This document shows positions 25,504-33,939 of a DNA stretch of 64,000 bases, one piece after another. Each line of letters begins with the position of its first letter. The stretch's first letter is position 1. A program made the translations under genes and the position numbers. The notes below the pieces were generated by a model. It was not told the origin of the DNA. It was given only the letters and a program-made list of their open reading frames with translations, and did not search any database. Source of the stretch: Pseudomonas viridiflava (GTDB lineage: Bacteria; Pseudomonadota; Gammaproteobacteria; Pseudomonadales; Pseudomonadaceae); assembly GCF_900590755.1 (NCBI RefSeq), contig NZ_UUOC01000025.1:1-64000 (forward strand), in the 5' to 3' direction.

Positions 25504-25533
25504 CCGCAGTTGCCGACTGCGGGGATTTTTTTT
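25504..25533 (+). terminator. Rho-independent terminator closing the EPS operon
   Basis: CCGCAGT (25504-25510) pairs perfectly with ACTGCGG (25516-25522) across a TGCCG loop, followed by GGA and eight T residues (25526-25533). It lies 63 bp after the wza stop. Confidence 0.9.
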
Positions 25534-25724
25534 GCCCGGGATTTGCCGGCCAAGTGTTGACCTGGCAACAGTGAATCAACAGTTGTGCAGTCATTCAGCA
25601 GACGCAATCGCGAGCGAAGATTTCGGACCTATAAAAATCCCTTTACTTTCAAGTAGTTAAAATATCCCTAGTCACTGGCATACATGCTGCTTTGCTTTAT
25701 GGACGCTTTCTCAAGGAATTCAGC

Positions 25725-26306
25725 ATGCTGGTAGTTTCACTGTCGGGCAGCCCTGCCCTGAAATCCCGTTCAGGTGTTGTACTGGAACACGCGGGCCGTT
25801 GGTTGCGAGCAAAAGGAGTGGACGTTAAGGCCCTGCGAATCCGCGATTTCGATGCCGAAGACCTGATCTTTGCGCGCTTCGACAGCCCTCAGGTACTGAA
25901 CTTCATCGAAACCGTAAAACAGGCCGACGGCTTGCTGATCGGCACCCCGGTTTACAAGGCATCGTTTTCCGGCGCATTGAAAACGCTTCTGGATCTGCTT
26001 CCGGAGCGCTCGCTGCATGGCAAAGTGGTACTGCCTTTGGCAACCGGCGGCAGCATCGCTCACATGCTGGCGGTGGACTACGCGCTGAAGCCGGTGTTAT
26101 CGGCGCTCAAATGCCAGGAAGTGCTGCACGGGATTTTCGCCATCGACAGCCAGATCAGCTATGGCGACAACGAACAAGGCGGCGATCTGGACGAGATACT
26201 GACCGAACGTTTGCAGGAGGGTCTGGAGCATTTCTACCTGGGGCTGCAGCATCGAGTGCAGGCGCGGCAGAAGTTGGCAGGTGGGCATTTGCGGTTGGCG
26301 CTTTGA
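25725..26306 (+). CDS. ssuE: NADPH-dependent FMN reductase, SsuE/MsuE-like
   Basis: This 193-residue flavodoxin-like protein has the FMN phosphate loop [16 protein letters not shown] at the N terminus, [26 protein letters not shown] and the [21 protein letters not shown] helix that marks the SsuE/MsuE group. It supplies reduced FMN to two-component sulfonate monooxygenases during sulfate limitation. AAGGA lies upstream of the start. No ssuADCB or msu genes adjoin it, so it could be the ssuE of a split locus or a paralogue; SsuE versus MsuE cannot be settled from this window. Confidence 0.75.
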   Translation: MLVVSLSGSPALKSRSGVVLEHAGRWLRAKGVDVKALRIRDFDAEDLIFARFDSPQVLNFIETVKQADGLLIGTPVYKASFSGALKTLLDLLPERSLHGKVVLPLATGGSIAHMLAVDYALKPVLSALKCQEVLHGIFAIDSQISYGDNEQGGDLDEILTERLQEGLEHFYLGLQHRVQARQKLAGGHLRLAL

Positions 26307-26358
26307 TCTCGACGGACGACCTGTGGGAGGTTCTATATTGGCCTGCAATGCACTTTCT

Positions 26359-26450
26359 TGTGGGACCGGCTTTAGCCGGGAAGGCGGCATTTCAGGCGAT
26401 AGGAATGGAGTGAATCTACTGGCCTCTTCCCGGCTGAAGCCGGTCCCACA
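26359..26450. repeat. REP doublet (REPIN), GGGACCGGCT family
   Basis: Inverted arms TGTGGGACCGGCTTTAGCCG and the complementary CGGCTGAAGCCGGTCCCACA surround a spacer of about 50 bp. This is the only copy of this REP family in the window. It lies between the convergent ssuE and lysE-family genes. Confidence 0.8.
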
Positions 26451-26480
26451 TGAAAACGCGGTCGTCCACAGCAATTGACC

Positions 26481-27086
26481 TTAATCTTTAAGCATCGGAT
26501 ACAACGACACCACCAACAGCGCCGCCATCACCCCGTTGAACACCCGCAACCAGAACGGATCGCGCAACGCGTTGCGCAACAGGCTGCCGAACCCGGCCCA
26601 GACGCAGACACTGGGCGCGTTGATCAGGGCGAAGACGGCCGAGATGATAAACACATTGGTGAAGTAGCCCTGCAACGGCGTGTAAGTGCTGATGGCTCCG
26701 ACTGCCATGACCCAGGCCTTCGGGTTGACCCATTGAAAGAGCGCGGCCTGCATGAAAGTCTGCGGCTTGCCTTCTTGCCCGGAGGCATCGGAGGCAGGTC
26801 CCGAGGTGGCGATTTTCCACGCCAGATACAGCAGATACATCGCCCCGGCGTAACGCAGGATCGTATACAGCAGCGGATAGGCCTTGAACGCGGCACCCAA
26901 TCCCAGGCCGACAGCCAGCACCAGGCTGAAGAAGCCACAGCTGATACCGAGGATATGCGGCACAGTCCGGTTGAAACCGAAGTTAACCCCGGAGGCCAGC
27001 AACATCATGTTGTTTGGGCCGGGCGTTACCGACGTGACAAAAGCAAACAAGGCGAAGGCGAGCAGTAAATCAAAAGAAAGCGACAT
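26481..27086 (-). CDS. LysE/RhtB-family amino-acid exporter
   Basis: This 201-residue protein has about six membrane segments and the LysE-family signature near the start (FAFVTSVTPGPNNMMLLASG), followed by HILGISCGFF, YLLYLAWKI and the FFQWVNPK-like ALFQWVNPKAWVM. It should export an amino acid or similar metabolite across the inner membrane; the substrate is not deducible. No divergent regulator gene adjoins it. The upstream DNA contains repeated ACTGTAC/ACAGTT motifs. Its 3' end faces ssuE across a REP doublet. Confidence 0.85.
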   Translation of the reverse strand: MSLSFDLLLAFALFAFVTSVTPGPNNMMLLASGVNFGFNRTVPHILGISCGFFSLVLAVGLGLGAAFKAYPLLYTILRYAGAMYLLYLAWKIATSGPASDASGQEGKPQTFMQAALFQWVNPKAWVMAVGAISTYTPLQGYFTNVFIISAVFALINAPSVCVWAGFGSLLRNALRDPFWLRVFNGVMAALLVVSLYPMLKD

Positions 27087-27149
27087 GAAGCAGTCCGTGC
27101 ATTAAAGGGCAGGCATCCACCCTATCCAACCATTGTCGGAAAACACACT

Positions 27150-27216
27150 GACAGTTAAGCAAAAATACCAACCGTACAGTTCAAGCATTTATCATTTTCA
27201 AGAGCACTGTACTTGA
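27150..27216. promoter_or_regulatory. candidate operator cluster upstream of the LysE-family gene
   Basis: GTACAGT (27174-27180) and its inverse ACTGTAC (27206-27212) are separated by 25 bp, with a further ACAGTT near 27151. ATACCA lies just upstream at 27165. Sites of this type are bound by MocR-family regulators, which often control LysE-type exporters. Binding here is inference. Confidence 0.25.
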
Positions 27217-27220
27217 CCGG

Positions 27221-27495
27221 TTAACCCTGACGATCCTGGCTGGCGACGCCGTTTTCGACGCTGATCTCGCCGCGATTGTCGAATGCGCGAACGGCTTGCA
27301 TCTGTGGCTCAGCCTGCAATTTGGCTTTGGCAATCTGATATTCATCGAAGGACAGACCGCGACGATTCAAGTCTTCCATCGCCAACTGGCGGGTTTCTTC
27401 AGCGCTGTAGGACGCAATTCAACGGCGTGATGGGTCGAGCAACCGGACACAACAGCAACGGTCAACAACAGGGCAATAGCGTAAATACGGTTCAT
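27221..27495 (-). pseudogene. small lipoprotein gene broken by a 1-bp frameshift
   Basis: From the ATG at 27495 (GGAGG upstream) the frame encodes a signal peptide with a lipobox (VVSGCSTHH) and then goes out of frame near 27416-27420. A second frame, ending at 27221, continues with YSAEETRQLAMEDLNRRG, GLSFDEYQIAKAKLQ and AVRAFDNRGE. This reads as one protein of about 90 residues if one A is restored in the GAATT run. I recall similar small lipoproteins in Pseudomonas but know no function. It may be a real mutation or an assembly error in a short A run. Confidence 0.7.
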
Positions 27496-27613
27496 GGCGG
27501 CCTCCAGATTCGGCTTCATTTCGGGAATGAAGCAAGGCTACGCCTGGCGCGCTTTGCGCAGAAATCACTGCTCTTGATAGTCGGTATTGGCGGGTGGGAA
27601 TGTCCCTGAAACC

Positions 27614-27687
27614 TGTAGGAGCTGCCGCAGGCTGCGAACAGCGGTTTTCTGGCACACCGCCGTTCGCAGCCTTCGGCAGCTCCTACA
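27614..27687. repeat. REP doublet (REPIN), GGAGCTGCCG family
   Basis: Inverted arms TGTAGGAGCTGCCGCAGGCT and AGCCTTCGGCAGCTCCTACA flank a short spacer. It separates the frameshifted lipoprotein gene from the end of the GntP-family gene. Confidence 0.85.
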
Positions 27688-27705
27688 GGACGGGGGTTGA
27701 GCCCA

Positions 27706-29076
27706 TCACGTCAACCAATGCCACAACAGCAAGGTCCCCACCAACCCCACCACCGAGACAATGGTCTGCAACACCGACCAGACCCACAGGGTTTGCTTGA
27801 GTTGCAGGCCGAAGTATTCGCGGACCATCCAGAAGCCCGCATCGTTGACATGGCAGAAGAACACCGAGCCTGCACCAATCGCCAGCGCGACCAGCGAGCT
27901 TTGGGTCGCTGCCAGCCCGGCCATCATCGGCGCAAGGATGCCAGCAGTGGTAGTCGTCGCCACCGTCGCCGAACCGGTTGCCTGACGCAAAGCCACGGCG
28001 ATCAACCAGGCCAGCAGCAAGTACGGCATGTGCGCCCCTTCCGCCACCTTGCTGATGGTCTGGCTGACACCGGCATCCAGCAGAGTCTGCTTGAGCCCGC
28101 CGCCCGCACCGATGGTCAGCAGCAACACGGCAATCGGCGCAATGCTTTTGCGCAACGTGCCGCTCACGTGCTCCCGAGTCAGACCATTGGCCCAGCCCAG
28201 GCAAATCACTGCCGCGATCACCGCGATGCTCAGCGCCACCAGCGGTTCACCGAGAAATTTGAGGGTCAGCGCGGCATTGCTGTGCGGGTCCATCAAGACC
28301 TTGGCCAGGGTGCTGCCGAGCATCAGGATCACCGGTAACAGAATGATCAGCAGTGAAATCCCGAAGCTGGGTTGACGACTGTTTTCAGCCTTGGCCGAAA
28401 ATAGCTCACCCAACTCGGCGGGCTGTTCGATCACCATCCGTTTCGACAGCCAGTTGCCATACAGCGGCCCGGCCAGAATGACTGCGGGTACCGCGATGCA
28501 AAAGCCCAACAGCATCGTCAGGCCCAGGTCGGCGTGCAGCGCACTGACCGCAATCAACGGCCCCGGGTGCGGCGGCATCAACGCATGCAAGGTGGTCATG
28601 CCCGCCAGTGCCGGAATGGCGATTTTCAATAACGGCTGATCAGAGCGTCGCGCCATGACGAAAATGATCGGCACCATCAGCACCAGGCCCACTTCGAAAA
28701 ACAGCGGCAAACCGATAACCATCGCCACCAGCGCCATCACCCACGGCAACGAACGGCCCTTGCCGAACCCCAGCAAGGTGGTAGCAATGCGATCAGCAGC
28801 GCCGGATTCAGCCATCAGCGCGCCGAGCATAGCGCCCAGGGCGATGATCAATCCCGCCTCGCCGAGTATCCCGCCCGCACCTTTGCTGAACGCCTTGGCC
28901 ACTTCTTCGGCGGGCAGCCCCGCGCCGATACCGGCGATGAAGGTGCCGATCAGAATCGACAGGAATGGAGGGAGTTTGGTCGCGCTGATGAGCACGATGA
29001 TGGTGGCAATAGCGATCAGGCAACAGATGATCAGACGGGTGTCATGCACAAGCCAGGCAGCAGAAGATACATCCAA
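27706..29076 (-). CDS. GntP-family permease (possible hydroxybutyrate/hydroxy-acid permease)
   Basis: This 456-residue protein has about 12 membrane segments and GntP-family motifs: IIALGAMLGALMAESGAADRIA, GLPLFFEVGLVLMVPI, HALMPPHPGPL and ATGSATVATTTTAGI. The family co-transports gluconate-like or hydroxy acids with protons. It is next to a LysR gene and a CoA-transferase/AtoE set; in P. aeruginosa a GntP permease lies by a similar cluster with 3-hydroxybutyrate functions (from memory), so that substrate is likelier than gluconate. TTG 29076 follows AAGGAAGAG and is the chosen start. Confidence 0.78.
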   Translation of the reverse strand: MDVSSAAWLVHDTRLIICCLIAIATIIVLISATKLPPFLSILIGTFIAGIGAGLPAEEVAKAFSKGAGGILGEAGLIIALGAMLGALMAESGAADRIATTLLGFGKGRSLPWVMALVAMVIGLPLFFEVGLVLMVPIIFVMARRSDQPLLKIAIPALAGMTTLHALMPPHPGPLIAVSALHADLGLTMLLGFCIAVPAVILAGPLYGNWLSKRMVIEQPAELGELFSAKAENSRQPSFGISLLIILLPVILMLGSTLAKVLMDPHSNAALTLKFLGEPLVALSIAVIAAVICLGWANGLTREHVSGTLRKSIAPIAVLLLTIGAGGGLKQTLLDAGVSQTISKVAEGAHMPYLLLAWLIAVALRQATGSATVATTTTAGILAPMMAGLAATQSSLVALAIGAGSVFFCHVNDAGFWMVREYFGLQLKQTLWVWSVLQTIVSVVGLVGTLLLWHWLT

Positions 29077-29211
29077 GGCACTCTTCCTTTTTTGTCGGTT
29101 TCTGCAAGCAGGCGCTGGCAGAAACATTTAGTTGTAATTCCGCAACACGATACGGGAGTCGACTACCCAGGAATGTGAAATTTGTGACAGTTTCGCCGCC
29201 AGAGGCTTGAT

Positions 29212-30120
29212 CTAGACGTCTGGCAGCCGCGGATTCTGCGATTGCGCATAGTCGATCAGCACATCGCGAAGGGCTTGTGCGGCTGCCGAAAGCTTGTGGT
29301 CCGCCAACATCATCAAACCAATGGGCCGCTCGATAATCGGCTCCACCAGCGCAATGCAATGGGCGCCTAGTTCGTGCATTTGCTGGATGCACAAAGAGGG
29401 CACAGCGCTGACCCCCAACCCGCTGGCGACCATGCGCCCGACCGTCGCCAACTGATGACTTTCGAAGGCTACCGACAGTTTGCCGTGCTGCGCCAATAGA
29501 TGGTGTTCGAGCAGCAAGCGCACAGCGGACGGGCGTTGCAGGGCAATGAAGTCCTCCTTTAATAGCTCTTGCCAGCTCACCTCCTGACGTTGCGCCAGGG
29601 GCGATTCTTTCGGCACCACGGCCACGAAGCGGTCAGTGTAAAACGGCGTGAACACCAGCGAGTTGCTCGACTCAGGTTCGAAGCCAATACCGAGCTCAAC
29701 CCGACGATGGCGGACCATTTCCAGCACTTCTTCGTTGATCAGGTCATGAACTGCCACATTGACCCGTGGGTAGCGGCCACGAAACACCTTGAGCGCGCCG
29801 GGCAGCATGTTGCCCGCAAATGACGGCATGGCCGCCACCGACACCTTGCCTAGTTGCAGGGTGAAACGCTGGCGTAGCAGTTCTTCGGCGTTATCCCAGT
29901 CAGCGAGTAGCTGGCGCGCCAGGGGCAGCAGGGTTTCACCTTCGGGCGTCAGGCTGACGTTGCGCGTGGTGCGGCTGAGCAATTGCCCGCCCAGATCCTC
30001 TTCTAGACTCTTGATGGTCAGGCTCAGGGCCGGTTGCGACAGATGCAGCCGCTCCCCCGCCTGGGCGAAGCTCAGGTATTGCGCCACAGCCAGAAACGCC
30101 CGGAGTTGTTTGACGTTCAT
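29212..30120 (-). CDS. LysR-family regulator (DhcR-like by context)
   Basis: This 302-residue regulator has a winged helix at the N terminus (MNVKQLRAFLAVAQYLSFAQ, LHLSQPALSLTIKSLEEDLG) and a periplasmic-binding-protein-like effector domain from about residue 90. It is divergent from the CoA-transferase genes across a 134-bp AT-rich gap with an inverted repeat, the usual arrangement for a LysR activator of its neighbour. In P. aeruginosa a LysR protein (DhcR) lies beside dhcAB. The effector is unknown. The GntP-family gene follows on the same strand. Confidence 0.85.
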   Translation of the reverse strand: MNVKQLRAFLAVAQYLSFAQAGERLHLSQPALSLTIKSLEEDLGGQLLSRTTRNVSLTPEGETLLPLARQLLADWDNAEELLRQRFTLQLGKVSVAAMPSFAGNMLPGALKVFRGRYPRVNVAVHDLINEEVLEMVRHRRVELGIGFEPESSNSLVFTPFYTDRFVAVVPKESPLAQRQEVSWQELLKEDFIALQRPSAVRLLLEHHLLAQHGKLSVAFESHQLATVGRMVASGLGVSAVPSLCIQQMHELGAHCIALVEPIIERPIGLMMLADHKLSAAAQALRDVLIDYAQSQNPRLPDV

Positions 30121-30122
30121 AT

Positions 30123-30156
30123 ATTTGTTTTCTTTATTAATCCATCAGAAAAACAA
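30123..30156. promoter_or_regulatory. candidate LysR operator between lysR and the CoA transferase
   Basis: An imperfect inverted repeat, ATTTGTTTTCTTT (30123-30135) against CAGAAAAACAAAAT, centres near 30140 just upstream of the lysR start. It contains T-N11-A spacing typical of LysR sites. Function is inference. Confidence 0.4.
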
Positions 30157-30254
30157 AATTAACAAATCACTGCCTCCGAGAGAAGATGCGACAACGCTCC
30201 GCCGACAGCACACCTGTCGGCAACAACTATAAAAGTAAAAAAGGCGGACCCATC

Positions 30255-30956
30255 ATGGCTGGACTCGACAAGCGAGTAGCAACTTATCAGGAAGCCCTCG
30301 CCGGGCTGACCGACGACATGACCGTGCTGTGCGGCGGCTTCGGCCTGTGCGGCATCCCCGAAAATCTCATTGCTGAAATCAAACGCATGGGGGTCAAGGG
30401 CCTGACGGTGGTGTCCAACAACTGCGGCGTCGATGGCTTCGGCCTGGGCATCCTGCTAGAAGACCGGCAGATCCGTAAGATGATTTCCTCCTACGTGGGC
30501 GAAAACGCCCTGTTCGAACGCCAGCTGCTCAGCGGCGAACTGGAAGTCGAACTCACGCCGCAAGGCACCCTCGCCGAAAAACTGCGCGCAGGCGGTGCCG
30601 GCATTCCTGCTTTCTATACCGCCACCGGCTACGGCACTCCCGTGGCAGAAGGTAAGGAAACCCGGCAATTCAATGGTCGCAACGTGATCCTCGAAGAGGC
30701 CATTACCGGCGACTTCGCCCTGATCAAGGGCTGGAAAGCCGACCACTTTGGCAACGTGATCTATCGTCATACCGCGCAGAACTTCAACCCGGTGGTGGCC
30801 ACTGCGGGGAAGATCACCGTGGTCGAAGTCGAGGAAATCGTCGAGCCCGGCGTGCTGCTGCCTTCACAAATCCACACCCCTGGCATCTATGTGGATCGTG
30901 TCATTCAAGGCACGTTCGAGAAGCGTATCGAACAGCGCACCCTGAAAAAGGCCTGA
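30255..30956 (+). CDS. 3-oxoacid CoA-transferase subunit A (ScoA/DhcA-like)
   Basis: This 233-residue alpha subunit has the family glycine-rich start ([17 protein letters not shown]), [14 protein letters not shown] and [14 protein letters not shown]. With subunit B it moves CoA between succinyl-CoA or acetyl-CoA and a 3-oxo acid such as acetoacetate or dehydrocarnitine. P. aeruginosa DhcAB, the dehydrocarnitine CoA transferase, is the closest context match known to me. The start at 30255 is preceded by AAAGGCGG. Subunit B follows after 66 bp, in one operon probably activated by the divergent LysR protein. Confidence 0.88.
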   Translation: MAGLDKRVATYQEALAGLTDDMTVLCGGFGLCGIPENLIAEIKRMGVKGLTVVSNNCGVDGFGLGILLEDRQIRKMISSYVGENALFERQLLSGELEVELTPQGTLAEKLRAGGAGIPAFYTATGYGTPVAEGKETRQFNGRNVILEEAITGDFALIKGWKADHFGNVIYRHTAQNFNPVVATAGKITVVEVEEIVEPGVLLPSQIHTPGIYVDRVIQGTFEKRIEQRTLKKA

Positions 30957-31022
30957 CAGGTTTGACGTCTTGCGGGGGCTTCCTCAGGCAGGAAGCGGCA
31001 AAAACAATAAGAGGCTCAGAAC

Positions 31023-31679
31023 ATGGCACTTTCACGCGAACAAATGGCGCAGCGCGTCGCACGGGAACTCAAAGACGGTTACTACGTGAACCTGGGCATC
31101 GGCATTCCGACCCTGGTGGCCAACTTCGTTCCTGACAACATCGACGTCATGCTGCAATCCGAAAACGGGCTGCTGGGCATGGGCGAATTCCCGACCGAAG
31201 ACACCATCGATGCCGACATGATCAACGCGGGCAAACAGACCGTGACCGCCCGCGTTGGCGCATCGATTTTCGACTCATCGCAATCCTTCGCCATGATCCG
31301 TGGCGGCCATGTGGACCTCACTGTGCTGGGGGCTTTCGAAGTCGACGTGGGAGGCAACATCGCCTCGTGGATGATCCCCGGCAAGCTGGTCAAAGGCATG
31401 GGCGGCGCGATGGATCTGGTGGCGGGCGCCGACAACATCATCGTGACCATGACCCATGCTTCCAAGGACGGCGAATCCAAACTACTGCCCCGCTGCAGCC
31501 TGCCGCTGACTGGCGCGGGATGTATCCGCAAGGTGCTCACCGATCTGGCCTACCTGGAGATCGAAGACGGCGCGTTCATCCTCCGCGAGCGTGCGCCAGG
31601 CGTCAGCATCGAAGAAATCGTCGCCAAGACCGCTGGCAAGTTGATCGTGCCGGATGATGTGGTGGAGATGAGTTTCTGA
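31023..31679 (+). CDS. 3-oxoacid CoA-transferase subunit B (ScoB/DhcB-like)
   Basis: This 218-residue beta subunit carries the catalytic glutamate that forms the glutamyl-CoA thioester (SENGLLGMGEFP, near residue 46). NLGIGIPTL and GGHVDLTVLGAFEVD are further family motifs. It completes the two-subunit enzyme with the preceding gene. No thiolase (AtoB) gene is adjacent, unlike the comparable P. aeruginosa region, so acetoacetyl-CoA must be cleaved by a thiolase elsewhere. A REP doublet separates it from the transporter gene. Confidence 0.9.
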   Translation: MALSREQMAQRVARELKDGYYVNLGIGIPTLVANFVPDNIDVMLQSENGLLGMGEFPTEDTIDADMINAGKQTVTARVGASIFDSSQSFAMIRGGHVDLTVLGAFEVDVGGNIASWMIPGKLVKGMGGAMDLVAGADNIIVTMTHASKDGESKLLPRCSLPLTGAGCIRKVLTDLAYLEIEDGAFILRERAPGVSIEEIVAKTAGKLIVPDDVVEMSF

Positions 31680-31703
31680 TTGATTGCAACAATCGCCTCA
31701 ACC

Positions 31704-31776
31704 TGTAGGAGCTGCCGCAGGCTGCGAAAGCAATGTGTCTGAATTGCCTAGTTCGCAGCCTGCGGCAGCTCCTACA
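31704..31776. repeat. REP doublet (REPIN), GGAGCTGCCG family
   Basis: Inverted arms TGTAGGAGCTGCCGCAGGCT and AGCCTGCGGCAGCTCCTACA lie between the scoB-like gene and the atoE-like gene. The hairpin could attenuate or stabilise the transcript between them. Confidence 0.85.
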
Positions 31777-31826
31777 GCGGCTTTGACAAGCATCAAACCC
31801 AATAATAATTACAAGAGGTTCACCCC

Positions 31827-33248
31827 GTGGCCGTCGACACCATCGAAGAAAGCCGCTCCGCCCGTTTTGCCTTGCGCTGCGCCAAATGGGCGGAGCGCTG
31901 GTTCCCTGATTCCTGGGTATTCGCCGCCCTGGCGGTAGTCATTGTCACCGTCGCCACCCTGGCCATGGGCGCCAAACCCAACGACGCCGCCAAAGCCTTC
32001 GGCGATGGCTTCTGGAGCCTGATCCCGTTCACCATGCAAATGGCCTTCGTGGTGATCGGCGGCTATGTGGTGGCCAGTTCGCCACCGGCGGTCAAACTGA
32101 TCAACCGCCTGGCTCGCATCCCGAAAAACGGTCGTTCTGCCGTGGCCTGGGTTGCGCTGATTTCCATGGTCGCTTCGTTGCTCAACTGGGGGTTGTCGCT
32201 GGTGTTCGGCGGTTTGCTGGTGCGCGCCCTCGCCCGCCGTACTGACTTGCGCATGGACTACCGTGCTGCGGGCGCCGCGGCCTATCTGGGGCTCGGCGCA
32301 GTCTGGGCGCTGGGGTTGTCGTCCTCGGCCGCACAACTGCAAGCCAACCCCGGCAGCCTGCCGCCGTCGATTCTGGCCATCACCGGGGTGATTCCTTTCA
32401 CTGAAACCATTTTCCTTTGGCAGTCCGGGGTCATGCTGGCCGTGTTGATGGTGATCTCCATCATCGTCGCTTATGCCACCGCGCCAGGCCCGAACAGCGC
32501 CAAGGACGCCAATGCCTGCGGCGTCGACCCGGCCTTCAGCATGCCCGCCCTGCCGCCGCGCACCCGGCCTGGAGAATGGCTGGAATACAGCCCGCTGCTG
32601 ATTATCCTGATGGTGATTCTGGCGTCCGGCTGGATCTTCAACGAGTTCTCTACCAAACCGGCGATCACCGCGATTTCAGGACTCAATACCTACAACTTCC
32701 TGTTCATCATGGTCGGTGCCCTGCTGCACTGGCGGCCACGCAGTTTCCTGGATGCCGTCGCCCGGGCGGTGCCGACCACCACTGGCGTGTTGATTCAGTT
32801 CCCGCTTTACGGCTCGATCGCGGCGCTGATGACCACGGTCAAAGGCACCGATGCGCAAACCCTGGCGCATCACATCTCGACCTTCTTCACCAGCATCGCC
32901 TCCCACGACACCTATGCCCTGCTGATGGGCATCTACTCGGCAGTGCTGGGTTTCTTCATCCCGTCGGGCGGCGGTAAATGGATCATCGAGGCGCCTTATG
33001 TGATGCAGGTCGCCAATGACCTGCAATATCACCTGGGCTGGGCGGTGCAGATCTACAACGCCGCAGAAGCCTTGCCGAACCTGATCAACCCGTTCTATAT
33101 GCTGCCGCTGTTGGGTGTTCTGGGGCTGAAGGCGCGGGATCTGATCGGTTTCTCGTTCGTGCAGTTGTTGGTGCATACACCGCTGGTGCTGTTTCTGCTG
33201 TGGGCGCTGGGGACGACGTTGGCGTATATCCCGCCACTTCATCCTTAG
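31827..33248 (+). CDS. atoE: short-chain fatty acid transporter, AtoE family
   Basis: This 473-residue protein has about 12 membrane segments. Its motifs RFALRCAKWAERWFPDSWVFA, FWSLIPFTMQMAFVVIGGYV, SGGGKWIIEAPYV and WNLINPF-like NLINPFYMLPLLG fit the AtoE family of short-chain fatty acid permeases. Together with the CoA transferase it would bring in and activate acetoacetate, butyrate or related acids. The start is GTG 31827 with AAGAGG upstream. The strong hairpin of a second REP doublet lies nine bases after its stop. Confidence 0.82.
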   Translation: MAVDTIEESRSARFALRCAKWAERWFPDSWVFAALAVVIVTVATLAMGAKPNDAAKAFGDGFWSLIPFTMQMAFVVIGGYVVASSPPAVKLINRLARIPKNGRSAVAWVALISMVASLLNWGLSLVFGGLLVRALARRTDLRMDYRAAGAAAYLGLGAVWALGLSSSAAQLQANPGSLPPSILAITGVIPFTETIFLWQSGVMLAVLMVISIIVAYATAPGPNSAKDANACGVDPAFSMPALPPRTRPGEWLEYSPLLIILMVILASGWIFNEFSTKPAITAISGLNTYNFLFIMVGALLHWRPRSFLDAVARAVPTTTGVLIQFPLYGSIAALMTTVKGTDAQTLAHHISTFFTSIASHDTYALLMGIYSAVLGFFIPSGGGKWIIEAPYVMQVANDLQYHLGWAVQIYNAAEALPNLINPFYMLPLLGVLGLKARDLIGFSFVQLLVHTPLVLFLLWALGTTLAYIPPLHP

Positions 33249-33256
33249 CTTATCCC

Positions 33257-33334
33257 TGTAGGAGCCAACTTGTTGGCGAGGCTTTTTATCTCGGTAATCA
33301 GATATATCGTCTCGCCAACAAGTTGGCTCCTACA
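33257..33334. repeat. REP doublet (REPIN), GGAGCCAACTTG family
   Basis: Inverted arms TGTAGGAGCCAACTTGTTGG and the exact complement CCAACAAGTTGGCTCCTACA. It lies between convergent atoE and marR genes and overlaps the last two codons of marR (see the finding on its stop codon). Confidence 0.85.
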
Positions 33335-33854
33335 GGTCCTGCGTGATTCGTGCTGAACAGCTATCGCCATAATCCAGCACAGCAATTCTGGCCAGCAATT
33401 CCCGAAGCTCGCAGGCCTGCTCCGGGCCCAGTGATTTTTCGAAGCACTGCTGGGCCTGCTCCCACAGGGCCTGGGATTCCAGCAGTTTATCCAACCCTGC
33501 CTGAGTGAGCTTGACCAGGCGGCTGCGCTTGTCGTCAGGGTCAACGGACACCGCAATCAACCCTTCACGCTCCAGCGGCTTGAGGTTCTGCGCCAGGGCC
33601 GAACGATCAATCACCAGAATCGTCGCCAGCTCCGTCAATGCCGACGCCTGGTGGCGTGCGATTTGAATAAGGATCGAGCGTTGTGTACAGCGCAACCCGC
33701 AGGGCGCCAGCACCGCATCGTATAGCTGGGAGATGCGACGGGTGGCCTTTCGCAGGCTGGTGGCATGACACAGCATTTTCGGCGCTATCCGCAAACTGTC
33801 AGGGATCTGCAACTGAGTGTGCAGTTCAGCCGTTGACGTCAGGCTGTGGCTCAT
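33330..33854 (-). CDS. MarR-family transcriptional regulator
   Basis: This 174-residue protein has a MarR winged helix: SILIQIARHQASALTELATILVIDRSALAQNLKPLEREGLI followed by the wing VDPDDKRSRLVKLTQAGLDKL (both described in segments). It probably binds as a dimer and responds to small phenolic or similar ligands; the target is unknown. The stop codon TAG lies inside the terminal arm of the REP doublet at 33257-33334, so the C terminus (RITQDL) is partly repeat-derived. AGGA precedes the start. Confidence 0.85.
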   Translation of the reverse strand: MSHSLTSTAELHTQLQIPDSLRIAPKMLCHATSLRKATRRISQLYDAVLAPCGLRCTQRSILIQIARHQASALTELATILVIDRSALAQNLKPLEREGLIAVSVDPDDKRSRLVKLTQAGLDKLLESQALWEQAQQCFEKSLGPEQACELRELLARIAVLDYGDSCSARITQDL

Positions 33855-33939
33855 AAAGGGTCCTGCGGTAATGGATCAATCGGGCAATGCTGGCATATCC
33901 CCGTAATTTGTGACAGCAACGGTTTGCCCCGCCCATCGC

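Noticed and set aside
31931..31940. third ops-like sequence (GGCGGTAGTC)
   Set aside because: It lies inside atoE coding DNA and departs from the ops core after GGCGGTAG; no RfaH-type operon context.
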